A stretch of 64,000 bases of DNA, from contig NZ_WTYU01000001.1 of assembly GCF_009827615.1 (NCBI RefSeq), forward strand, positions 1,013,001-1,077,000, given 5' to 3'. A program made the position numbers and the translations under genes. Numbering within the stretch: the first letter of the stretch is position 1; each line of letters begins with the position of its first letter. Under the pieces are notes generated by a model. That model was not told the origin of the DNA and ran no database searches. It saw only the letters and a list, made by a program, of their open reading frames with translations. Origin of the DNA: Allopontixanthobacter confluentis. GTDB taxonomy: Bacteria; Pseudomonadota; Alphaproteobacteria; Sphingomonadales; Sphingomonadaceae. Shown here one piece after another: positions 1 to 8,545 of this stretch.

Positions 1-663
1 ATGAATGTCCAGCCAGCCCTGCTTGGCCGTGCCATCGATGGTGGCATCCAGATCGAGCTCGTCAGCTGAACCTTCGCGCGCGAACCGCCGCAGGCGCCGC
101 ATCGCCATCTTGATGTTCCGCGTGCCCAGTTCCCGCGTATTGTCGAGGTTCTGGAATTCACGCTTTTCCCACACCTTGATGGCGCGCTTGTGCTTGCTTT
201 CGCCGCCAATCCGCACGCCTTCAGGGTTGTAACCGGAATTACCAAACGGCGAAGTGCCGCCAGTGCCGACCCATTTGTTGCCGCCCTGATGGCGCTTTTC
301 CTGTTCTTCGAGCCGCTTCTTCAGCGTCTCCATGATCTCGTCCCAGTCACCCAGTGACTTGATCGCTTCCATTTCTTCCGGGGACAGGAATTTCTCGGCA
401 ACTGCTTTCAGCCAGTCTTCGGGCACATCCACGGCCTGCTGACCGTAATCAGTCAGAATACCCTTGAACACCTTGTTGAACACCTGGTCAAACCGGTCGA
501 GCAGGCCCTCATCCTTCACGAAGGTCGCGCGGCTGAGGTAATAGAATGCTTCGGGCGTCTGCTCGATCACATCCTTGTCCAGCGCTTCCAGCAGGGTCAG
601 ATGTTCCTTGAAAGAAACCTTGATGCCTGCTGCGCGCAGCTCGTCCATAAAATCGAAAAACAT
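1..663 (-). CDS. VWA-domain (CoxE-like) protein, N-terminal part
   Basis: The frame opens with ATG at 663 and stays open to the left edge, so only the first 221 residues are visible and the C-terminal half is outside the window. It begins MFFDFMDELRAAG and reaches a stretch rich in Arg (about residues 180-195) followed by ELDLDATIDGTAKQGW near the edge. This layout matches CoxE-like proteins, in which this linker leads into a C-terminal von Willebrand A domain; the metal-binding site would lie outside the window. In this family VWA proteins work with MoxR AAA+ ATPases as chaperone-like assembly factors, and a MoxR gene lies 2.5 kb away at 3159-4010. The start gap from the DUF817 gene upstream is 51 nt, so the two are probably co-transcribed. 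Confidence 0.8.
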   Translation of the reverse strand, partial: MFFDFMDELRAAGIKVSFKEHLTLLEALDKDVIEQTPEAFYYLSRATFVKDEGLLDRFDQVFNKVFKGILTDYGQQAVDVPEDWLKAVAEKFLSPEEMEAIKSLGDWDEIMETLKKRLEEQEKRHQGGNKWVGTGGTSPFGNSGYNPEGVRIGGESKHKRAIKVWEKREFQNLDNTRELGTRNIKMAMRRLRRFAREGSADELDLDATIDGTAKQGWLDIH

Positions 664-714
664 GGGTTCTTCCTAACCTGCGTTCCGCATCTGCGCCAGA
701 GCGCAAATCTATCC

Positions 715-1629
715 CTATGCAGCCTGCTGGTGGGGCTGAACTTGGGCTTGGGCCTTGTGCACGGCTGCCACCAGCACAAAGGAGATGTACATTAGCAGAT
801 ACCACGCCCCCAGCTTGGTGATGGATACCATCTGCCAGACCTTCTCCTGATCAGGATAGGTCCATGCCCGCGAGAATGTGGCAATGTTTTCGGCAAACCA
901 GATGAACATTGCTGCCAGAAATGCGGCCAACAGGAAAGGCATCCACCGTTCTGCCCGCCAGACAGTGAAGTAAATCCGTGTCCGCAAGTGCAGCGCCGCA
1001 AGCAGGGCAAACAGCAACCAGCGCATATCGGGCAGGTAATGATGGGCGAAGAAGTTCACATAAATCGCCGCCGCCAGCACGAAGGTAGTCCATGCGGGCG
1101 GATAATGGGTGAAGCGGAAATCAAAAATGCGCCAGATCCGCGCAATGTAACTGCCCACCGCGGCATACATGAAGCCCGAAAACAGCGGCACACCGCCAAT
1201 CCGCAGCAGGCTCGCTTCAGGATAGATCCATGACCCGGCCGCTGTCTTGAACAGTTCCATCACCGTGCCAACCACATGGAATGCCAGGATTACGCGGGCT
1301 TCATCCAGTGTTTCCAGACGAAAAACGATCATGCCAAGCTGGATCAGCAGCGCTGCGATGGTGAGAAAATCATAACGCGCCAACGCAGCGCCATCGGGAT
1401 AAAACAGATGCGTTGCCAGCAGCAGCCCCAGGATCAGCGCGCCAAACAGACACGCCCATGCCTGTTTGAAGCCGAATAGCAGAAATTCATAAATCCATGC
1501 CGCAGCGCCAGGCGCGGGCGCCAAACTTTCCAACTGGTGCCGGATACCGGCAAACCGGGTCGCTGCTGCACTCGTGCGTGACGCAATCTGGCGGTCTGCC
1601 GCTGCAGCATCGTCAATTTGTTCGGTCAA
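715..1629 (-). CDS. DUF817 family integral membrane protein
   Basis: This 304-residue protein has a soluble N-terminal stretch of about 45 residues, then roughly seven to eight hydrophobic segments. It resembles the DUF817 family (Bacillus YoaT-like), whose function is unknown. The conserved-looking centre contains WIYPEASLLRIGGVPLFSGF and the charged-aromatic run FAHHYLPDMRW. The start is a TTG at 1629 preceded by AGGACC at a suitable distance; no ATG in frame lies before the first membrane segment. It sits just upstream of the VWA gene on the same strand. The family call is from recognition of the pattern; no biochemical role is implied. Confidence 0.75.
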   Translation of the reverse strand: MTEQIDDAAAADRQIASRTSAAATRFAGIRHQLESLAPAPGAAAWIYEFLLFGFKQAWACLFGALILGLLLATHLFYPDGAALARYDFLTIAALLIQLGMIVFRLETLDEARVILAFHVVGTVMELFKTAAGSWIYPEASLLRIGGVPLFSGFMYAAVGSYIARIWRIFDFRFTHYPPAWTTFVLAAAIYVNFFAHHYLPDMRWLLFALLAALHLRTRIYFTVWRAERWMPFLLAAFLAAMFIWFAENIATFSRAWTYPDQEKVWQMVSITKLGAWYLLMYISFVLVAAVHKAQAQVQPHQQAA

Positions 1630-1676
1630 TGGCGGTCCTGCAAGGATTTAGTGGCGTCACTTAACCCTTAGATAAC

Positions 1677-1682
1677 TATAAT
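1677..1682 (+). promoter_or_regulatory. Candidate -10 box for the chemoreceptor gene
   Basis: A perfect TATAAT lies 42 nt before the ATG at 1724. The matching -35 region (about 1654-1659, GCGTCA) is poor. Transcription from here would start near 1689, which favours the ATG at 1724 over the GTG at 1691 as start codon. Confidence 0.4.
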
Positions 1683-1723
1683 TGCGTTAGGTGCCACCGA
1701 TAGATTTCAGGGGCCAAAGTCAG

Positions 1724-3127
1724 ATGAAGCACGAAACATTCGAAAAAGCCGCACGGCAGTCCATCGACATGATCCCGGAAAGCTGCGGCGAAGTGACCGT
1801 GGGCTGTTCGGATGTGGCCGGCATCGTCCAGTCAGTCATCGATTCTTCGGAAAAGTTGCGGGCCGAACATGGCGCGCTGCAAGGCACTGTCCATGCGCTC
1901 GAGGCAGACCAGCGCAAGGTATCAGAAGCCAGCGACGAGGCGCGGTTATTGTCGGAACGGGCAATTGAACGTCTGGGCCAGGGCACGGAGCTGATCCAGT
2001 CATCGCTTGGCCGCATTTCAGACCTGCTGGAACTGGTAGATACCTTGTCCCAGCACGTAACCGGGTTTGCTGCTGCCATGGAACAGGTGCGCCGCTGTTC
2101 GCAGGATATTGACCAGATTGCCGAAACCACCAACATTCTGGCGTTGAATGCCACCATCGAAGCCATGCGGGCCGGCGATGCAGGCCGCACCTTTGCCGTG
2201 GTGGCCAATGAGGTCAAAGGGCTGGCCAACAACACCCGCCAGGCGACCGAGGAAATTGCCCGCACCATCGATGCCCTCGGCGGCGAGGCGGAACGCGTCA
2301 TCGCCCAGATCGAAAGCGGCGCTGAAGCGAGCCGGGAAGCCAAGAATTCTGTCGTCCAGATTGAACAGACCATCGAGGGCGTTGCCGAACTGGTCGAGGA
2401 AGTTGACCGTCAGAACGACCAGATAGCGCGTGCCACCGGCACCATCAGCGGCCATGTCCACAAGGTGCAGGATGTGCTGGAAAGTTTCGACGCCGCCACC
2501 ATCGAGAATGAAGGCAAACTGGTGCGTGCCAACCGCCGGATGAACGAACTGGAACTGACCGCCAGCGAAATGTTTGACGGCATCGTCAAGGCAGGTCTGT
2601 CGGCCAAGGACAGCAACATCGTCGAACGGGCGCAAAATGCCGCACGCGAAATCGCCCATCGGGCAGAAACCGCCATTTCCGGCGGCCTGCTGTCGATGGA
2701 GGCGCTGTTTGACCATGATTATCAGCAAGTGCCCGGCAGCAATCCGCCCCGTTTCCGGACCCGCTTCAGCGATTGGGCCGACGCCAACTGGCGCCCCCTG
2801 ATCGACCGGATCGCAGGCGAGGGCGCGCCGATCAGAATGTGTTCGCAAGCTGATATGAACGGCTTTTTGCCGACCCATGTCACGGAACATTCGCGCCAGC
2901 CCACGGGCGATCTGGCGCATGACACCAAATATTGCCGGAATGGCCGGATCATCTTCGACGCGCTGGACCAGAAGGCCAAACGCAGCACCGCGCCATACAT
3001 GATGGCGGTTTACCGGCAGGAAGGCGACGGCAAGCAATATGTCGTCGTCCGCAATGTCTATGTGCCGCTGATCATCAACGGCAGGCGCTGGGGTGACTTC
3101 GAACTTGCCTATTCATTCGACGAATGA
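1724..3127 (+). CDS. Soluble methyl-accepting chemotaxis protein
   Basis: The 467-residue product has no membrane segment. Its N-terminal half is a coiled-coil receptor signalling domain with the hairpin-tip region around AAMEQVRRCSQDIDQIAETT and the downstream FAVVANEVKGLA. The C-terminal part (about residues 320-467) is a separate sensory-like domain with ADMNGFLPTHVTEHSRQ, KYCRNGRIIFD and INGRRWGDFELAY. A similar D-x-NG-x-x-P-x-H...RRIFD...GRxWG pattern recurs at the C-terminus of many proteobacterial receptors. It would signal to CheA/CheW in the cytoplasm. The ligand is unknown and no che genes are nearby. I chose ATG 1724 because GTG 1691 would lie almost on the predicted transcription start. 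Confidence 0.85.
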   Translation: MKHETFEKAARQSIDMIPESCGEVTVGCSDVAGIVQSVIDSSEKLRAEHGALQGTVHALEADQRKVSEASDEARLLSERAIERLGQGTELIQSSLGRISDLLELVDTLSQHVTGFAAAMEQVRRCSQDIDQIAETTNILALNATIEAMRAGDAGRTFAVVANEVKGLANNTRQATEEIARTIDALGGEAERVIAQIESGAEASREAKNSVVQIEQTIEGVAELVEEVDRQNDQIARATGTISGHVHKVQDVLESFDAATIENEGKLVRANRRMNELELTASEMFDGIVKAGLSAKDSNIVERAQNAAREIAHRAETAISGGLLSMEALFDHDYQQVPGSNPPRFRTRFSDWADANWRPLIDRIAGEGAPIRMCSQADMNGFLPTHVTEHSRQPTGDLAHDTKYCRNGRIIFDALDQKAKRSTAPYMMAVYRQEGDGKQYVVVRNVYVPLIINGRRWGDFELAYSFDE

Positions 3128-3158
3128 GCAGGCAAGCCCTTGAACTTTTAGCCTGGAC

Positions 3159-4010
3159 TTAGCCGCCCTGACGCCGCGACATGAAGGCCAGACGTTCAAA
3201 CAGCATCACGTCCTGCTCGTTCTTGAGCAAGGCACCATGCATGGGAGGGATCGCCTTGGCCGGATCGCGGTCCTGCAGCACTTCCAGGGGCATGTCTTCA
3301 TTAAGCAGCAGTTTCAGCCAATCCAGCAGTTCTGACGTGCTGGGCTTCTTTTTGAGGCCGGGAACCTCGCGGATTTCGTAGAAAATATCCATCGCCTTGG
3401 TGACGAGGATTTTCTGGATATCGGGAAAATGCACGTCGATGATTTCGCGCATCGTGTCGCGGTCAGGAAATTTGATGTAATGGAAGAAACAGCGGCGCAG
3501 AAATGCGTCGGGCAGTTCCTTTTCATTGTTTGACGTGATGATCATGACCGGGCGGTCTTTCGCCACGATCCGCTCCTTGGTTTCATAAACATCGAAACTC
3601 ATCCGGTCGAGTTCCTGCAACAGATCGTTCGGAAATTCGATATCGGCCTTGTCGATTTCGTCGATCAGCAGCACCGGCAATTCGGGGCTGGTGAATGCTT
3701 CCCACAATTTGCCCTTCTTGATGTAGTTCGAGATATCGTGGACCCGCTCTTCACCAAGCTGGCCATCACGCAGCCGCGCAACCGCATCATATTCATACAG
3801 GCCCTGCTGCGCCTTGGTGGTGGATTTCACGTTCCATTCGATCAGCGGCGCATTCATGGCCTTGGCCACTTCATGCGCCAGCACTGTCTTGCCCGTACCC
3901 GGCTCCCCCTTGACCAGCAGCGGACGCCGCAGCGTGACTGCTGCGTTTACCGCAACTTTCAGATCTTCGGTCGCAATATAAGACTGGGTGCCTTCGAAAC
4001 GCTCGGTCAT
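3159..4010 (-). CDS. MoxR family AAA+ ATPase
   Basis: This is a 283-residue MoxR-type ATPase. It shows Walker A GEPGTGKT, Walker B LLIDEIDKAD, a sensor-1 region ITSNNEKELPDAFLRRC and the C-terminal lid. MoxR proteins act as chaperones that insert metals or assemble protein complexes together with VWA-domain partners; the candidate partner is the VWA gene at 1-663. A longer reading frame to 4118 exists, but ATG 4010 has AGGAAAACCC directly before it and begins with the family-typical MTERFEGT. The receptor gene on the opposite strand now separates the two halves of the usual MoxR/VWA pair. Confidence 0.93.
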   Translation of the reverse strand: MTERFEGTQSYIATEDLKVAVNAAVTLRRPLLVKGEPGTGKTVLAHEVAKAMNAPLIEWNVKSTTKAQQGLYEYDAVARLRDGQLGEERVHDISNYIKKGKLWEAFTSPELPVLLIDEIDKADIEFPNDLLQELDRMSFDVYETKERIVAKDRPVMIITSNNEKELPDAFLRRCFFHYIKFPDRDTMREIIDVHFPDIQKILVTKAMDIFYEIREVPGLKKKPSTSELLDWLKLLLNEDMPLEVLQDRDPAKAIPPMHGALLKNEQDVMLFERLAFMSRRQGG

Positions 4011-4086
4011 GGGTTTTCCTGTGCAACTTGAATTCAAGCTGCGGGTTAAAACGCCCCGTCGCAAAGGGCAAGGGCAGCAGTGGGGT

Positions 4087-4668
4087 TTAAAATTGACCCA
4101 GTTGATCGAGCGCGTCAATTTCCGCGTCGAGCCGCGCTGCCCCCCGCAAGTTCAGCCAATGTACCGCCGCGAAAATGACGACCGTAAAAAGGGCCGAAGG
4201 CGTAACGTAAATGATGGCATCCAGCAGGCCCATTTTGGCACTGAATTCATAAACGCGGGCAATGTGGAGCAAGGTTATGCCGGGCACCAATGGGCCGAGA
4301 TACCAGAGCCAGACTGATTTGAGCGCAGTGCTCTGCCGGGCGAGCTGGCCGCGCAAATGGGTTCGGCAGTCAAGTTCCGGCAGCCGCTGGAGATTCGATC
4401 CGAAACGCGCCAGATTGATCATCACCACAAACACGCCGATCATGATTGCAATCCAGGCAGCCATCATGACCGTGCTGGCAATATCGGCAGTCAACCATGC
4501 GACAGTCGCAAAAACGGCAATCACTATGCTGCCAGCGCCAAATTCAAACCAGTTACGGCGCCTGATGCTGCGTTCGAACTTTGATGCCTTGGACGCAAAT
4601 GCACCGGGCAACATAAATTGCGCGTCCTGTTCCTGTGCGGTCCAGCCGGGGATTGGGGGATTTGTCAT
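4087..4668 (-). CDS. Four-TM membrane protein downstream of ECF sigma
   Basis: I do not recognise the family. The 193-residue product has a soluble basic N-terminus (about residues 1-40, with KFERSIRRRNW), two hydrophobic segments in residues 40-90, a charged loop, and two more in residues 115-180. The ATG at 4668 lies 4 nt beyond the stop of the sigma factor gene and has AGGAC in front, so the pair is probably one transcript. Position and shape make it a candidate membrane partner or anti-sigma-like regulator of that sigma factor, but nothing in the sequence proves this. An in-frame ATG at 4686 overlaps the sigma gene and is less likely. Confidence 0.7.
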   Translation of the reverse strand: MTNPPIPGWTAQEQDAQFMLPGAFASKASKFERSIRRRNWFEFGAGSIVIAVFATVAWLTADIASTVMMAAWIAIMIGVFVVMINLARFGSNLQRLPELDCRTHLRGQLARQSTALKSVWLWYLGPLVPGITLLHIARVYEFSAKMGLLDAIIYVTPSALFTVVIFAAVHWLNLRGAARLDAEIDALDQLGQF

Positions 4669-4672
4669 GGTC

Positions 4673-5188
4673 TTACATGTCCTCATTATGGGTGTGAAAG
4701 CCTTCGGCTATCATGGCCTTGGCCCGGTGAATGCGGACCGAAACGGCTGAACCGCCCAATCCGGTAATAGCGGAAATTTCGGCGCCGCTTTGCCCTTCCA
4801 GCCACAACAGCACCACTTGCGCGTCGATGGACGGAATGCGCTGCAGCAGATGATAAACGCGTGCCATGGCGTGATTTTCGGCAATGCCGCGTTCTGTGTC
4901 ATGGACGGCAGGAAGCGTTTCGAACTGGTCTAGCGGCACGGTTTTCATGCCACGTTTCTGGCGTCCGACATGGTCGGCAGCGACATTGTGCGCCACCCTG
5001 TAAACCCACGTACTGAGCGAACATTGCCCTTCAAAACGGGCAAAGCTGCGCCACAATTCAAGATGGATTTCCTGCACAAGCTCTGCTGCCTGGTCTGGCT
5101 GCCGCTCCATCGCGTGAGCCAGGCGGGCGATCGCAGGGGCGAAATTGGCACCTGCCTCAGCGTAAAGGGCGTTTTGCTGTTTGCTCAT
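4673..5188 (-). CDS. ECF-family RNA polymerase sigma factor
   Basis: The 171-residue protein has the two domains of an extracytoplasmic-function sigma factor. Region 2 spans about residues 15-80, with AAELVQEIHLELWRSF and STWVYRVAHNVAADH. Region 4 spans about residues 105-160, with a helix-turn-helix GQSGAEISAITGLGGSAVSV. It would direct RNA polymerase to a small stress regulon. The start ATG at 5188 has AAAGGG just upstream. The 4-TM gene at 4087-4668 follows directly and is the best candidate for a regulator. I could not assign an ECF subgroup. Confidence 0.92.
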   Translation of the reverse strand: MSKQQNALYAEAGANFAPAIARLAHAMERQPDQAAELVQEIHLELWRSFARFEGQCSLSTWVYRVAHNVAADHVGRQKRGMKTVPLDQFETLPAVHDTERGIAENHAMARVYHLLQRIPSIDAQVVLLWLEGQSGAEISAITGLGGSAVSVRIHRAKAMIAEGFHTHNEDM

Positions 5189-5280
5189 GGCCCTTTAGTG
5201 GACGAGCAGCCTGTTTTCTTACAGCGCGCCGAAAAAATCAGCAAAATCATCAGACCCAAAAGGCAAAATCGCCAGATGGC

Positions 5281-7257
5281 TCAGGCGTCGATCATATCCC
5301 GGTCAAGTTCGCCGGCGCGGTTCTGGATGAAATTGAAGCGATGTTCCGGGTTCCGGCCCATCAACTGGTCCACCAGTTCCTTGACCGCAGCGCGCTGTTC
5401 GAATTCCGGCGGCAGGGTGATCCGGATCAGGCTGCGCGTATCCGGGCTCATCGTGGTTTCCCGCAATTGCTGCGGGTTCATTTCGCCAAGGCCCTTGAAC
5501 CGGCCCACCTCGACCTTTTTGCCTTTAAAAACTGTCGCTTCCAGTTCTGCACGGTGGGCATCGTCCCGCGCGTAGCGGCTTTCCTTGCCTGCGGTCAGAC
5601 GGTAGAGCGGCGGCTGGGCCAGAAACAGATGACCCTTGCGAACCAGATCTGGCATTTCCTGAAAAAAGAACGTCATCAGCAAGGTGGCGATATGCGCCCC
5701 GTCGACATCCGCGTCTGTCATGATGACAATACGGTCGTAACGCAGGTTTTCCGCGTCACAATCCTTTCGCACACCGCAGCCCAGCGCCAGCGTAAGGTCG
5801 GCAATTTCGCTATTGGCGCGGATTTTGTCAGCAGTGGCGCTGGCCACATTGAGAATTTTGCCGCGGATTGGCAAAATGGCCTGCGTCTTGCGGTTGCGCG
5901 CCTGTTTCGCGCTGCCGCCGGCTGAATCGCCTTCGACGATGAACAGTTCGGTTTCGCCTTTGCCGTCACCCGAACAGTCGGTCAGTTTGCCGGGCAGGCG
6001 CAGCTTCTTGGCGTTGGTCGCGGTCTTGCGCTTTATGTCGCGTTCCGCCTTTCGGCGCATGCGTTCATCCATCCGTTCCATCACCTGACCCAGCAGCGCC
6101 TTGCCGCGTTCCATATTGTCGGACAGGAAATGATCGAAATGATCGCGCACGGCGTTTTCGACATAACGCGCCGCTTCCGGGCTGGTGAGGCGGTCCTTGG
6201 TCTGACTTTGAAACTGCGGATCACGAATGAAGACAGACAGCATCATTTCGCCGCCAGTCATGACATCGTCCGCGGTGATATCCTTGGCCTTTTTCTGGCC
6301 GACCAGATCACCAAAAGCGCGCAAACCCTTGGTCAGTGCGCCGCGCAGCCCCTGTTCATGCGTGCCGCCATCAGGCGTGGGCACGGTGTTGCAATACCAG
6401 CTGAAGGCGCCGTCGGAATAAAGCGGCCAGGCAATTGCCCATTCAGCGCGCCCCATGTCATCGGGGAAATCCTGACTGCCGGTGAAAGGCTGGGTCGTTA
6501 CGCATTCACGCCCGCCGATCTGCTCGGCCAGATGATCGGCCAGACCGCCAGGAAATTTGAACGTGGCCTCTGCGGGCACATCATCACTGGTCAGCGATGC
6601 AGCGCATTTCCAGCGGATTTCCACGCCTGCAAACAGATAGGCCTTGGACCGGGCCAGTTTAAACAGCCGCTTGGGCGTGAATTGCCGGTCGCCGAAAATT
6701 TCCGTGTCAGGTGTGAAGCTGACCGTCGTGCCGCGCCGGTTGGGCGTAGGGCCCAGTTTTTCAATCGGACCAAGGGTCAGACCTCTGGCAAAGCTCTGGG
6801 CGTAAAGCTGACGATCACGCGCCACTTCCACCCGCGTGTCGGACGACAGCGCATTGACCACGCTGACACCCACACCGTGCAGGCCGCCACTGGTGGCATA
6901 GGCCTTGCCGGAAAACTTGCCGCCGGAATGCAGCGTGGAAAGGATGACCTCGAGCGTGGATTTTCCGGGGAATTTGGGATGTTCGTCTACCGGAATGCCG
7001 CGGCCATTATCCGCCACAGACAAGCGGTTGCCTTCTTCCAGACTTACTTCGATCCGCGTGGCATGGCCGGCCACGGCTTCATCCATCGCATTGTCGATGA
7101 CTTCTGCGGCAAGGTGATGCAGCGCCCGGTCATCGGTGCCGCCAATATACATGCCCGGCCGGCGGCGCACCGGCTCCAGCCCTTCGAGAACCTCGATGGA
7201 AGAAGCGTCGTAATCGCCGCTCGACGCGGGGGTACCTGCAAAAAGATCGTCAGCCAT
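5281..7257 (-). CDS. parE: DNA topoisomerase IV subunit B
   Basis: The 658-residue product is a type IIA topoisomerase ATPase subunit. The GHKL ATPase part carries EVIDNAMDEA and DNGRGIPVDEHP with LHGVGVSVVNAL. The transducer domain follows, then the TOPRIM domain with EGDSAGGSAKQARNR near residue 440 and the acidic DADVDGAH. The sequence SAKQARNRKTQAILPIRGKI and the 658-residue length favour ParE over the longer GyrB. With ParC it decatenates daughter chromosomes. The gene has no close partner on its strand: 92 nt separate it from the sigma gene and 82 nt from the lipoprotein gene. Confidence 0.95.
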   Translation of the reverse strand: MADDLFAGTPASSGDYDASSIEVLEGLEPVRRRPGMYIGGTDDRALHHLAAEVIDNAMDEAVAGHATRIEVSLEEGNRLSVADNGRGIPVDEHPKFPGKSTLEVILSTLHSGGKFSGKAYATSGGLHGVGVSVVNALSSDTRVEVARDRQLYAQSFARGLTLGPIEKLGPTPNRRGTTVSFTPDTEIFGDRQFTPKRLFKLARSKAYLFAGVEIRWKCAASLTSDDVPAEATFKFPGGLADHLAEQIGGRECVTTQPFTGSQDFPDDMGRAEWAIAWPLYSDGAFSWYCNTVPTPDGGTHEQGLRGALTKGLRAFGDLVGQKKAKDITADDVMTGGEMMLSVFIRDPQFQSQTKDRLTSPEAARYVENAVRDHFDHFLSDNMERGKALLGQVMERMDERMRRKAERDIKRKTATNAKKLRLPGKLTDCSGDGKGETELFIVEGDSAGGSAKQARNRKTQAILPIRGKILNVASATADKIRANSEIADLTLALGCGVRKDCDAENLRYDRIVIMTDADVDGAHIATLLMTFFFQEMPDLVRKGHLFLAQPPLYRLTAGKESRYARDDAHRAELEATVFKGKKVEVGRFKGLGEMNPQQLRETTMSPDTRSLIRITLPPEFEQRAAVKELVDQLMGRNPEHRFNFIQNRAGELDRDMIDA

Positions 7258-7339
7258 GGTGGCGGCTATAAGCCGCAGTTTCGTGAAGCGACAAGCGGTG
7301 TTCCTGTTTTATCTTCAATCTCGCCATGGCGGGCGCGGA

Positions 7340-8506
7340 TCAATTCCCGAATTTGGCAGGGGCAGGGGACACAATTGCCACCTGACCATCGCGCACCTCG
7401 CGCACTTCCATCGCGCGTTCGACCACACCATTGCGCTGGAAGCGGAACGGCCCATCAAGGCCCAGAAAGCCATCCTCGTCCCGCAATTTGGCCACGGGGA
7501 AGCTGCGCCCCACTTTCCAGTCCTGCGCCACTCTCAATGCCAGCAGCACGCCGTCATATCCCAGCGTGGCGATGCGATAGGGCTGGCCGCCGAAGCGGGT
7601 TTTATAACTGTCGGAGAAACGCTTGAACCGGGCGTCAGAGACTGCCGAGAACATGGCCCCGCGAAGGGCCGCGGTGCGGGTAAGGCCTGCTTCACCGCTC
7701 CACAATTCGGTACCTACCAACTGAATGGTGCGCTGGCCGCGCGGCTTCAGCTCATTGGCGGCCATGGCGGCAAGGCGCGCGCCATCTGCAATCAACACCG
7801 TGTCAAACCCGCCGCGTTGTTTGATGCGCTGGGCGGCGCTGACAATGGAGGTATTGCCGCGGGCATATCGCTCTGTCGCAACCAGCGTTCCGCCGCCGGA
7901 CCGCAATGTGCCTGACAATGCCGCTTCTGCACGGTCGCCATATTCGCCTTCCGGCACGATGGCAGCAAAGCGGGAACGGCCGTTCTGGCGCGCATATTCC
8001 ACAGACCGTGCAACTGACTGGCCGGGGATATGGCCCATTACAAACACATCGGCGGCCGCAATGCCGCTATCATTGGAAAAGGATATGAGCGGCACATTCG
8101 CTGGCCGGGCGACGGCCATGACCGCGCCGACATTATCCGCCATCAACGGCCCCAGTATCAGCTTGTTGCCATCAGCAATCGCGCGTGCAGCGGCGCTTCG
8201 GGCATCTGTGGCGGTGTCATACGTGGTTATCCGCAGATTATCCGCATTGGTATCAAGCAGCGCCATGGTCGCGGCATTGGCGATGGATGTGCCCACTTCG
8301 CCATTTGCGCCGCTCATCGGCACCAGCAGCGCCACGCGGTGGCGGGTGCTGTCTGTCGGCAGGGCCGATTCGCTTGGCACTGGTGTGGGTGTGGGCGCAG
8401 GTCCCGGCGTTGCTACCGGTCCCTTTGGAACTATCTGGCAACCCGCCAAAAGCGCCGTTGCGCCTGCCAAAACCAGTGTGCGCCTGTCCAGATTGATGCG
8501 CTTCAT
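7340..8506 (-). CDS. Penicillin-binding protein activator, lipoprotein
   Basis: The 388-residue protein starts with a lipoprotein signal ending ATALLAGC (Cys23), followed by a Pro/Thr/Ser linker (about residues 28-55) that suits anchoring in the outer membrane. The remainder is a periplasmic-binding type 1 fold with VALLVPMSGANGEVG and repeated alpha/beta units, as in LpoA-like activators and Leu/Ile/Val-binding proteins. LpoA-like proteins stimulate PBP1A to build peptidoglycan. The ATG at 8506 is preferred over an upstream in-frame codon at 8566 because it gives the signal peptide directly and has GGGAGCGG upstream. It is divergent from rsmI, as is common for this gene. Confidence 0.87.
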   Translation of the reverse strand: MKRINLDRRTLVLAGATALLAGCQIVPKGPVATPGPAPTPTPVPSESALPTDSTRHRVALLVPMSGANGEVGTSIANAATMALLDTNADNLRITTYDTATDARSAAARAIADGNKLILGPLMADNVGAVMAVARPANVPLISFSNDSGIAAADVFVMGHIPGQSVARSVEYARQNGRSRFAAIVPEGEYGDRAEAALSGTLRSGGGTLVATERYARGNTSIVSAAQRIKQRGGFDTVLIADGARLAAMAANELKPRGQRTIQLVGTELWSGEAGLTRTAALRGAMFSAVSDARFKRFSDSYKTRFGGQPYRIATLGYDGVLLALRVAQDWKVGRSFPVAKLRDEDGFLGLDGPFRFQRNGVVERAMEVREVRDGQVAIVSPAPAKFGN

Positions 8507-8545
8507 GCTTGCCGCTCCCCGTAGTGCTGGTCCATTGAGGTTGGT

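Noticed and set aside
2018-3037. A 339-codon frame antisense to the chemoreceptor
   Set aside because: Shadow frame with no motif or ribosome binding site, fully inside a convincing gene.
5189-5280. An ECF-type autoregulated promoter before the sigma gene
   Set aside because: TGTAAG and CGTC occur on the minus strand but only 13 nt apart, too close for a normal -35/-10 pair.
6130-7626. A 498-codon open frame antisense to parE
   Set aside because: Shadow of parE with no recognisable domain; it runs out into the neighbouring gene.
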